NCBI RefSeq assembly: GCF_900167155.1
Contig: NZ_FUXU01000005.1
Location: 62,001-126,000 of the forward strand
DNA length: 64,000 nt
Source: Enterovibrio nigricans DSM 22720
GTDB lineage: Bacteria > Pseudomonadota > Gammaproteobacteria > Enterobacterales > Vibrionaceae
Direction of reading: 5' to 3'
Every line of letters begins with the position of its first letter. The stretch's first letter is position 1. The notes below the pieces were generated by a model. It had not been told where the DNA came from. It saw nothing but the letters and a program-made list of their open reading frames with translations, and searched no databases. Of this stretch, positions 1 to 6,982 are shown in pieces. A program made the position numbers and the translations under genes.

Positions 1-134
1 TAGTTGTTATACACTTGAAGTTTGCTGATTAAAAAACAACCTCACGATGAGGTGATGGAATCGGGCGGGAGCACCGTCAGAACACATCGCAACAAATAAT
101 AACAACATTGGAATTCGTTTTAAGGGAACTTGCT

Positions 135-539
135 ATGACTGACGAAACTAAATCTATCTCCCATGGCCGACTCATGACAAAGTTTGCCCAACTGGGACCC
201 TATCTTCGCCAGAATAAATCATCGGAACAGAGTTACTTCTTCGATTGCCTCTCTGCCTGTGTGAATGCTAAAAAAACACCAGAAAGCCGCGAGTTTTGGG
301 GCTGGTGGATGGAACTGACGCCAAAAGAGGGTGGGTTTGAATACGTCTACGCATTTGGCAAATTTGATACTGCTGGCGAGTGGAAAGAAGAAAATGTGCC
401 TAGCAAGAGTGCGAGTGAAGTGAAGGCGTCATTAGACACTTTCTATCAAAAAATCACTGGTTTTGTCGAAGGTGACCTGTCGTTAGAGATTTCAGCACTC
501 CCATCACTTAAACAACCAAAGTTGGGCTCGGCTGCATAA
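135..539 (+). CDS. crl: Sigma factor-binding protein Crl
   Basis: The 134-residue product matches Crl in length (about 133 residues in E. coli) and in features I recognise, such as FFDCL near residue 35 and the Trp-rich EFWGWWMEL near residue 53. Crl binds sigma-S and helps it associate with RNA polymerase core, so it tunes stationary-phase transcription in the cytoplasm. The frame stays open back to a TTG at 108, but the ATG at 135 has AAGGGA at a good distance and fits the family length. It lies just before proB, the same neighbourhood as in enteric bacteria. The first 134 bases of the window hold no gene I can support. Confidence 0.93.
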   Translation: MTDETKSISHGRLMTKFAQLGPYLRQNKSSEQSYFFDCLSACVNAKKTPESREFWGWWMELTPKEGGFEYVYAFGKFDTAGEWKEENVPSKSASEVKASLDTFYQKITGFVEGDLSLEISALPSLKQPKLGSAA

Positions 540-580
540 CCAAAGAATATCGCTATATTCGCTTGTTATCTTGGGCTGAG

Positions 581-621
581 ATTGATAAAAGTAAGACTCA
601 TTTGCTTTATTTGTTATCAAT
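581..621 (+). promoter_or_regulatory. Inverted repeat ahead of proB
   Basis: ATTGATAA (581-588) and TTATCAAT (614-621) form an exact 8-base inverted repeat with 25 bases between, ending just before the proB start codon at 625. It could be an operator or an RNA stem masking the start. The function is not known and the pairing could be chance in an AT-rich gap. Confidence 0.3.
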
Positions 622-624
622 GTC

Positions 625-1779
625 ATGTCAGGCCAAGAAAACAATTCATCTATTAAAGTGTCTGGTGGTCAAATCGATCGCCAGACCGTCGTTGTAAAGC
701 TGGGTACTAGCGTACTCACTGGTGGTTCTAAGAAACTGGATCGCGCCCATATGGTCGAACTGGTTCGCCAGTGCGCCATGCTTATTCGTCAAGGTCACCA
801 TGTCGTGATTGTCACCTCTGGTGCGATTGCTGCAGGTCGTGAGCATCTCAATCATCCTCAAATTGCAAACACTATCGCGAATAAGCAAATGCTGGCAGCG
901 GTAGGGCAGTCTCGTATTATTCAAGCGTGGGAAAGCCTGTTTGCTATTTATGGCATCAATATTGGTCAGATGCTTCTGACGCGTGCTGATTTGGATGATC
1001 GTGAGCGTTATTTGAATGCGCGTGACATGCTACAGGCGCTACTGGACAATAATATTGTCCCTGTTGTGAACGAGAACGACGCCGTTGCAACCGCTGAAAT
1101 CAAAGTGGGTGACAACGATAACTTGTCTGCGCTGGTAGCTATTCTCGCAGAAGCGGACAAGCTTCTGTTATTGACTGACCAACCCGGTCTCTTTACGGCC
1201 GACCCGCGTAGCAACCCAGATGCAGAGCTGATCCATGAAGTTCATACCATTGACGAAACCCTGCATAAATTAGCGGGTGGTAGTGTCAGTGGTTTGGGTA
1301 CAGGCGGAATGGCAACCAAACTTCAAGCAGCAGACGTAGCACGTCGTGCTGGGATTGAAGTGACGATTGCAGCAGGTAGCCGTCCTGAAGTGATTCAACA
1401 TGTGGTAGAAGGCAAACCCGCAGGGACACGTTTCTTACCGTTGGAGTCACCACTTGAAAGCCGTAAGCGCTGGATTTTGGCAGGGCCTCCTCCTGCAGGA
1501 AATATTGTCATTGACGATGGTGCTGCGAAAGCTGTGGTTGAGCGTCACAGCAGTTTGCTGTCTAAAGGCATTGTGTCGGTAGACGGTCAGTTTGACCGTG
1601 GTGCAGTGGCACGTATCTGCAACAAAGATGGAAAACTGCTTGCTCGCGGTATTTGCCGGTACTCAAGCAAAGACTTAAGTGCCATTGCGGGTCGACATAG
1701 CCAGGACATTCAAGATATTCTGGGTTATGCACACGGAGCTGTGGCGGTGCACTGCGACGATTTAGTCGTAATCGATTAA
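625..1779 (+). CDS. proB: Glutamate 5-kinase
   Basis: ProB phosphorylates the gamma-carboxyl of glutamate with ATP, the first and feedback-controlled step of proline synthesis. The amino-acid kinase domain begins with [13 protein letters not shown] and carries [21 protein letters not shown]; a C-terminal PUA domain follows from about residue 290. At 384 residues it is about 17 longer than the E. coli enzyme, all at the N terminus. No clear Shine-Dalgarno precedes the ATG at 625, so the true start could be slightly downstream. proA follows after 51 bases and the two are surely co-transcribed, giving consecutive steps of one pathway. Confidence 0.96.
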   Translation: MSGQENNSSIKVSGGQIDRQTVVVKLGTSVLTGGSKKLDRAHMVELVRQCAMLIRQGHHVVIVTSGAIAAGREHLNHPQIANTIANKQMLAAVGQSRIIQAWESLFAIYGINIGQMLLTRADLDDRERYLNARDMLQALLDNNIVPVVNENDAVATAEIKVGDNDNLSALVAILAEADKLLLLTDQPGLFTADPRSNPDAELIHEVHTIDETLHKLAGGSVSGLGTGGMATKLQAADVARRAGIEVTIAAGSRPEVIQHVVEGKPAGTRFLPLESPLESRKRWILAGPPPAGNIVIDDGAAKAVVERHSSLLSKGIVSVDGQFDRGAVARICNKDGKLLARGICRYSSKDLSAIAGRHSQDIQDILGYAHGAVAVHCDDLVVID

Positions 1780-1830
1780 TCAGGCTGAGGCGCACGCCTT
1801 AGCCAAAATGGAAGAGCAATAGAGGCTGAA

Positions 1831-3084
1831 ATGAGTCTGCAACAAATGGGACGCGCAGCGAAAGACGCTGCTTACGCACTGGCAACCGCACCGACGGCGC
1901 AGAAAAATAAAGCGCTGGCAGTGATTGCTGATGAATTGGAAGCAAATGCAGCAACAATTCTTGCTGCAAACGCAAAAGACATCGACGCAGGTCGCGAAGC
2001 CGGTCTGCCCGATGCCATGTTGGATCGTCTGCTTCTGAATGAATCCCGTCTGGCAGGCATTGCCGCAGACGTTCGCAATGTTATTTCTCTGTCTGACCCC
2101 GTCGGCAGCGAAATTGACTGCAAAGTGCTAGAAAATGGCATGACATTGAGCCGTCGTCGTGAGCCCATTGGCGTCATTGGTGTGATTTACGAAGCGCGCC
2201 CGAATGTGACCATTGATATTGCTTCGCTCTGCCTGAAAATCGGTAACGCGAGTATTCTGCGTGGCGGTCGCGAAACGTTCCACTCGAACGTTGAGCTTGT
2301 GAAAGTGATTCAGACTGCGCTGGAAAAAGCCGATCTGCCAGCCGCGTCTGTTCAGTACATTGAAAAACCAGACCGTGAGCTGGTGGGTGAATTACTGCGT
2401 TTGGACGAGTACGTGGATATGATCATTCCACGTGGTGGTGCGGGCTTGCACAAAATGTGTAAAGAGAACAGCACTATCCCTGTCATCATTGGCGGTTTTG
2501 GCATTAGCCATCTGTTCGTGGATAAGACTGCGGATCTGGATCGTTCACTGGATCTCATCATCAACTCGAAAGCACAGCGCCCATCAGCCTGTAACGCACT
2601 GGATACCTTGCTGGTGCATGAAGACGTTGCGACAGAGCTATTTGAAAAGCTGGTGCCACTGCTGAATGACAACAAGCTGAAGATCGTTGCAGACAGTGCA
2701 GCTTACCCTCTGTTGTCAGCGGTTGCGGATCTGCATGAAGCAGGCGAAGGCGACTTTGACACTGAATGGCTGAGCTACACGCTGGGCGTGTCGATTGTCT
2801 CTGACGTGCATGCTGCTCTGAAGCATATGCGCGATCACAACGCGAGCCACTCAGACGCGATACTGACTAACGATCTGATGGCGGCAGAAGCCTTCATCAA
2901 CGGTGCGGGTTCAGCGGCGGTGTATGTGAATGCGTCTACACGCTTCACAGACGGCGCACAGTTCGGTTTGGGCGCGGAGGTTGCGGTATCGACTCAGAAA
3001 CTGCATGCGCGTGGCCCAATGGGCTTAGAAGAGCTCACCACCTACAAATGGGTAGGTAAAGCAGATTATCTCGCACGCCCATAA
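1831..3084 (+). CDS. proA: Gamma-glutamyl phosphate reductase
   Basis: ProA reduces gamma-glutamyl phosphate with NADPH to glutamate semialdehyde, which cyclises on the way to proline. The 417-residue length is that of the family. The catalytic cysteine is expected to be Cys254 in [13 protein letters not shown], and [20 protein letters not shown] near residue 120 is a family block. The ATG at 1831 is preceded by GAGGCTGAA. It is the last gene of the proBA operon, closed by a strong terminator at 3111. ProB and ProA act as a complex because the phosphate intermediate is unstable. Confidence 0.97.
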   Translation: MSLQQMGRAAKDAAYALATAPTAQKNKALAVIADELEANAATILAANAKDIDAGREAGLPDAMLDRLLLNESRLAGIAADVRNVISLSDPVGSEIDCKVLENGMTLSRRREPIGVIGVIYEARPNVTIDIASLCLKIGNASILRGGRETFHSNVELVKVIQTALEKADLPAASVQYIEKPDRELVGELLRLDEYVDMIIPRGGAGLHKMCKENSTIPVIIGGFGISHLFVDKTADLDRSLDLIINSKAQRPSACNALDTLLVHEDVATELFEKLVPLLNDNKLKIVADSAAYPLLSAVADLHEAGEGDFDTEWLSYTLGVSIVSDVHAALKHMRDHNASHSDAILTNDLMAAEAFINGAGSAAVYVNASTRFTDGAQFGLGAEVAVSTQKLHARGPMGLEELTTYKWVGKADYLARP

Positions 3085-3110
3085 GGCGAGATGAGATAAA
3101 TCGTAACAGA

Positions 3111-3136
3111 AGGCACTCTCCATGAGTGCCTTTTTC
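3111..3136 (+). terminator. Terminator of proBA
   Basis: AGGCACTC (3111-3118), loop TCCAT and GAGTGCCT form an 8-pair stem followed by TTTTT. It lies 27 bases after the proA stop codon. Confidence 0.9.
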
Positions 3137-3163
3137 TATTCAGCCACTATCTGTTTTCATTGA

Positions 3164-4123
3164 ATGGCGGTACTCTCTCGCCACTATTCGATAACGCCAG
3201 AAACTGCGATGGATTACACCACACTCTCTCGGATCAGCCTTAAGAATCTTACCGTGATGCATGTGCTCTTGATGACGCACAGTGTCACGGCTACGGCGGA
3301 TATTCTGTGTGTGACCCCATCCAGTGTCAGCAAGGCACTCAGTCAGTTAAAAACGCAGCTTAATGACGATCTTTTCTTCCGTCGTGGTAATCAGCTAACG
3401 CCGACGCAATTTGCGCTCAGTATCGGCCCTGCGATTCACAATGTGCTGTCGAACATCAATGGCATTTTCCAGCAAGGGGAATTCTCGCCAGAGGTGTATG
3501 AAGGCACCTTGTCGCTCTCAATGCGAGAAAGTACGTTCGAGCTGTTTGCGCCGAAGCTTTGCGGTATTTCCGCCCAGCTTTCGGACAAAGCGCGCCTGAA
3601 TATCTCCACCAAAGAGCAGTTCAGTTTTGAAGCGCTGCAAAGCGGTAAGTTGGATTTTCTGTTGTTACCGCACGACATCAGCCAGCCGCCGACTCAGAGC
3701 AAAAGCTTGGTGTGGCAAACCATTATGGAAGATGAAATGGTATGTCTGATGCGTGCCGATCATCCGCTTGCACAGCAAGACTTATCGATCGAAGGCTATC
3801 TAAGTTGCCGCCACATTCGGGTGATCGACAAAGACTTGGCTGAACCCTATTTTGAGATGACGCTGACGCAACGCCATGGTGCGCGCAATATCGCTTTGAT
3901 GGTTGCAGATTTTGGTTCTGCGGCACTGACCTGTCATCATTCAGACTATCTATTTACCTGCTCTAAACGCTGGGTGGAAACCGCCTTGCAGGCAAAAGAT
4001 CTGATAGCAAAACCTTTGCCCTTTGACTACGGACAGGTGGCGTACAGTCTGGTGTGGAACATGGTGAGCCTTAACAACCCAGCGTGTCGTTGGCTTCATA
4101 GCCAGCTTATTGCTGAGTGCTAA
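3164..4123 (+). CDS. LysR-family transcription regulator
   Basis: A 319-residue LysR-type regulator: the N-terminal winged helix-turn-helix includes VTATADILCVTPSSVSKALSQLK near residues 41-63, followed by the FFRRGNQLTPT wing and a periplasmic-binding-protein-like effector domain from about residue 105. It resembles the LeuO/YbeF branch in the spelling of the helix-turn-helix, but the effector is unknown. A second possible start is the ATG at 3209 (Met16); neither has a clear ribosome site. It converges with yjjW, whose stop lies 26 bases away, so a role in controlling the glycyl-radical operon is plausible from position only. Confidence 0.85.
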   Translation: MAVLSRHYSITPETAMDYTTLSRISLKNLTVMHVLLMTHSVTATADILCVTPSSVSKALSQLKTQLNDDLFFRRGNQLTPTQFALSIGPAIHNVLSNINGIFQQGEFSPEVYEGTLSLSMRESTFELFAPKLCGISAQLSDKARLNISTKEQFSFEALQSGKLDFLLLPHDISQPPTQSKSLVWQTIMEDEMVCLMRADHPLAQQDLSIEGYLSCRHIRVIDKDLAEPYFEMTLTQRHGARNIALMVADFGSAALTCHHSDYLFTCSKRWVETALQAKDLIAKPLPFDYGQVAYSLVWNMVSLNNPACRWLHSQLIAEC

Positions 4124-4149
4124 TATGCCTATCAAGGCATGAGCATATT

Positions 4150-5031
4150 TTAGGTATAAATGGTGGGTTTCAGCATCGGACGCTGAATGCGGGCGAACAG
4201 CAAATCGTGGAAGCGATCCATTTCGGCTTCGCTGCATTTTTCCCACTCCAGTGCCTGACCCATCACGCCATGGTGTTGAAACGCATTGAGGCGAATCTGA
4301 ACCGATTTTGGCAGTTTATTGAGATACGCGCCGACGGCATCCACTTCCGTATCCAAGTCACTTTTCCCCGGAATATGCAGCAAACGCACTTCGTGCAGTT
4401 TTCCTATATCAGCCAGCAAGTCGATAGTCTCGATGACGCGGTGTTTATCGCGGCCAATGAGCCAGCGGTGCGTCTCGGATTGCCAAGATTTTAAATCAAT
4501 CATTGCGCCATCAAGGTAAGGGGCAACACGCTCCCAACCTGCGCGCGACAATGAACCGTTGCTGTCGATAAAGCATGTCAGATGTGACAACGCAGAATCG
4601 GCTTTAACGGCTTTGAAAAGCTCGATAATGAACGGCAGTTGCAGCGTGGCTTCACCGCCTGAGACGGTAATGCCGTTCAGGAAAAAGTGGTGTTGGCGAA
4701 CCAAGGCCAGCATGTCGTCCAAGCTGTAGCTGACAATTTTCGGGTTGGACTTGTGGGGACACACATCAATGCAGAGATCGCAATGTGTGCACTTTGCAGC
4801 ATCCCAAACCACTTTGCCTTCAGCACTGAATGACAGCGCATCAGCAGGGCAGGGAGCCACGCAATCGCCGCAATCGGTGCAGTGATTGATGGTATGCGGG
4901 TTGTGGCAGGTAATGCAGTCGAAATTGCAGCCCTGCAAAAAGATGACCAGGCGGTTGCCCGGTCCATCTACACAAGAGAATGTCAGGATACGGCTGACCA
5001 ATGCGTTTGTCTTACTCGGTTTCACTGACAT
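4150..5031 (-). CDS. yjjW: Glycyl-radical enzyme activase YjjW
   Basis: A radical SAM protein of 293 residues that installs the glycyl radical on its partner enzyme under anaerobic conditions. The radical SAM cluster motif C-x3-C-x2-C is at Cys35, Cys39 and Cys42. Two ferredoxin-type 4Fe-4S motifs follow at Cys51/54/57/61 and Cys81/84/87/91, as in activases of the PFL-activase class with an inserted dicluster domain. GGEATLQ near residue 125 is the SAM-binding GGE-type motif. It follows yjjI by 30 bases on the same strand, so activase and enzyme are made together. The substrate of the enzyme is not evident. Confidence 0.93.
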   Translation of the reverse strand: MSVKPSKTNALVSRILTFSCVDGPGNRLVIFLQGCNFDCITCHNPHTINHCTDCGDCVAPCPADALSFSAEGKVVWDAAKCTHCDLCIDVCPHKSNPKIVSYSLDDMLALVRQHHFFLNGITVSGGEATLQLPFIIELFKAVKADSALSHLTCFIDSNGSLSRAGWERVAPYLDGAMIDLKSWQSETHRWLIGRDKHRVIETIDLLADIGKLHEVRLLHIPGKSDLDTEVDAVGAYLNKLPKSVQIRLNAFQHHGVMGQALEWEKCSEAEMDRFHDLLFARIQRPMLKPTIYT

Positions 5032-5061
5032 TCTCCGATTGTGCTTTCTACTGACGTTTAC

Positions 5062-6603
5062 TTACTTGTAAACAGGCGTGGTCTCGAAGCTCACCACACG
5101 TGGTGCGCGGTCAAGAATACCTGTGTTGCAAGCCGCTTCTGCGCCCAGCCACGTGGTGTTCTTACGAGAGCCTTCATCGTCGTATTTCGCGATGTCAGAC
5201 AGTTTGATCATGTAACCCGTTACGCGTACCAGATCGTTTGACGCAACGTTCGCAGTGAACTCGCGGTAGCCCATGTTGATTGCACCCTTACACAGGTTGA
5301 ACATGGCTTCTGGGTTTGATTTTACTGTCTCGTCGATGGTCAGAATGTCACTGATACCCGAGGTGTAGTATTTGTGGTGACCAGCGGTTGCGTGAACGTA
5401 AGTCACTGGGTCTGGTTCAGTACCGTAAGGAATACGAACGCCAGGGGTCACGTCTTTGTCGATGCTGATACCACCTTGTGAGTGCAGAACCGCTTTACCG
5501 TTCAGACCGTACTTCACAGGGCTTGCTTCAACCAGCTCTGCCAATTTTGCAGAGATAGCGTGGCCCAGTTCGTTTGCCGCGATGTCGTGACCGTACTTCA
5601 TTGACTGACCGTCTTTCTCCATCAGGATGTTGACGGCTTCCGCCATGCCGTAAATACCGAACATAGGCGCGAAACGACCTTCTTCAATCAGGCCTTCTGT
5701 TGCCAGGAAGTGTTTGAAGTAGTTTGAAGATTCGTGCAGGAAGCTGCTACGAACGTCCATCAGTTCAACCATCAGCTTGCTGTACGTTGGCAGCACTGCG
5801 TTCAGGAAGTCTTGTGCACTTTCCGCTTTCTCAGCAGCGTGCTTCAGGTTCATACGCACCAGCGTGTTAGAACCGCCAGCCAGTGGCAGCGAGTTGTAGC
5901 AGCTCACGATACCGAAGCGCTTGTCGCCGTATGCGGCAGCGTGCATTGGGTAGTTCGCGATGTGCGGCTTGCTGCACTCAACGATGTTTGCAGTCGCTTG
6001 ACGAAGCAGGTCGTCAGACGTTACCGCTGGGTCGTACATGAACGTCAGGTTCGGTGCGATTTGCTTCAGCTCAGCATCCACGCGCAGGATGGTGCGACAG
6101 ATGATGTTGTCTGCTGGGCCGATGTTTGCGTGCATGAATGCATCTGGCAGGGTGCGGTCCAGCATGATCCAGAAACGCTTAATTTTTTGGTAGATCTCTT
6201 CGTCTGACAGATCGCCCACGTAAGGCATCAGCACATCATCCAGTTGACCCACGTAAACCGGAATGTTGGTCACAGACGGTACGTGGTGGTAGATGATGTT
6301 CAGCATGTTCAGCGCATCATCAAGGTTCTCTGCAGGAGACAGCTCTAGGTACTCAGAACCCTGAGACAGGAACTTTGCGTAGTCTGGCAGCACGTAGCGT
6401 GGTTTGAATGGTGCGTGACCTTCAAACATGTCACAGATAACGCCGTCTTTCATCGCCTGCTCGATATCGTCAGAGATATCCATGTAAGGCAGGCTTGCTT
6501 CTGCTTCCAACGCCAGCCATTGGTTTTTCTGCTTTGGCGACAGGGTTGGGTTGTTGATGATTTGGTAGAAACGTTCTTGAAGTTCTGTCAGATGCTTGCT
6601 CAT
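5062..6603 (-). CDS. yjjI: Glycyl-radical enzyme YjjI
   Basis: A 513-residue member of the YjjI family of glycyl-radical enzymes. The C-terminal radical loop is RVTGY with the radical glycine at Gly463; the likely thiyl cysteine is Cys235 in IVSCYNSLPLAGG. It is shorter than pyruvate formate-lyase (about 760 residues), as is normal for YjjI. The family's reaction is not established to my knowledge, so no substrate is assigned. The ATG at 6603 has AAGG nine bases upstream. Its activase YjjW follows directly. Oxygen would cleave the protein at the glycyl radical, so expression should be anaerobic; an FNR-like site lies upstream at 6845. Confidence 0.92.
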   Translation of the reverse strand: MSKHLTELQERFYQIINNPTLSPKQKNQWLALEAEASLPYMDISDDIEQAMKDGVICDMFEGHAPFKPRYVLPDYAKFLSQGSEYLELSPAENLDDALNMLNIIYHHVPSVTNIPVYVGQLDDVLMPYVGDLSDEEIYQKIKRFWIMLDRTLPDAFMHANIGPADNIICRTILRVDAELKQIAPNLTFMYDPAVTSDDLLRQATANIVECSKPHIANYPMHAAAYGDKRFGIVSCYNSLPLAGGSNTLVRMNLKHAAEKAESAQDFLNAVLPTYSKLMVELMDVRSSFLHESSNYFKHFLATEGLIEEGRFAPMFGIYGMAEAVNILMEKDGQSMKYGHDIAANELGHAISAKLAELVEASPVKYGLNGKAVLHSQGGISIDKDVTPGVRIPYGTEPDPVTYVHATAGHHKYYTSGISDILTIDETVKSNPEAMFNLCKGAINMGYREFTANVASNDLVRVTGYMIKLSDIAKYDDEGSRKNTTWLGAEAACNTGILDRAPRVVSFETTPVYK

Positions 6604-6844
6604 GGAAAAGACCTTACTTTGATTTGGGTTTATTCTAAGCGCGAATCCGGTTTGCCACTATTGAACAATCAAGAAGCGGCTTTTTCTAAAATGGAAATCC
6701 GCGAGATGTTGTGGCATTGTACTGAAAAACGCTTGGAGAGGAGCGATAGATTGAAAGCACACTATTGGTAAGCCTTTGTCCTGTGGAGCGCAAAAATACC
6801 ACTTATGGCTAGTCGTTTGATAAATGACTAATTTGTTTTTTTGT

Positions 6845-6858
6845 ACGATCACGATCAA
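6845..6858 (-). promoter_or_regulatory. FNR-like binding site
   Basis: On the minus strand this reads TTGATCGTGATCGT, matching 8 of the 10 fixed bases of the FNR consensus TTGAT-N4-ATCAA. FNR control would suit the oxygen-sensitive YjjI enzyme, but the site is about 245 bases from the yjjI start and about 130 bases from the ATPase gene, so the target is uncertain. Confidence 0.3.
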
Positions 6859-6890
6859 GTCTATCATTGCGTGCCTCATGATATGCTTTG

Positions 6891-6906
6891 GTCTAATATT
6901 TTAGAC
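6891..6906. promoter_or_regulatory. Perfect palindrome before the ATPase gene
   Basis: GTCTAA-TATT-TTAGAC is a perfect 6-4-6 dyad. It contains TAATAT, which could be a -10 element, so a bound repressor would block a promoter for the ATPase gene 77 bases downstream. No convincing -35 element was seen. Confidence 0.35.
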
Positions 6907-6982
6907 AGAAATGGCATTTTGTGTGGCGAAAAGAAAAGATCGTTAGCGTTAGAAACTTGTGCTCATGTGGGGGGGAAATAAT

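Larger units (their letters stand above)
6604..6982. other. Divergent intergenic region yjjI / ATPase
   Basis: This 379-base gap must hold the promoters of yjjI (leftward) and of the ATPase gene at 6983 (rightward). Visible: a short palindrome TTGA-N4-TCAA at 6661-6672, an FNR-like sequence at 6845-6858 and a 16-base palindrome at 6891-6906. No coding frame with a convincing ribosome site was found. Confidence 0.6.

Noticed and set aside
1-107. End of an upstream gene such as frsA at the window start
   Set aside because: Too little sequence to tell; the leading TAG could be a stop codon but nothing supports a frame.
108-134. TTG start nine codons upstream of crl
   Set aside because: The ATG at 135 has AAGGGA at proper spacing and gives the family length.
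4121-4149. Terminator between the LysR gene and yjjW
   Set aside because: ATGCCT and AGGCAT pair, but the stem is short and no T run follows on either strand.
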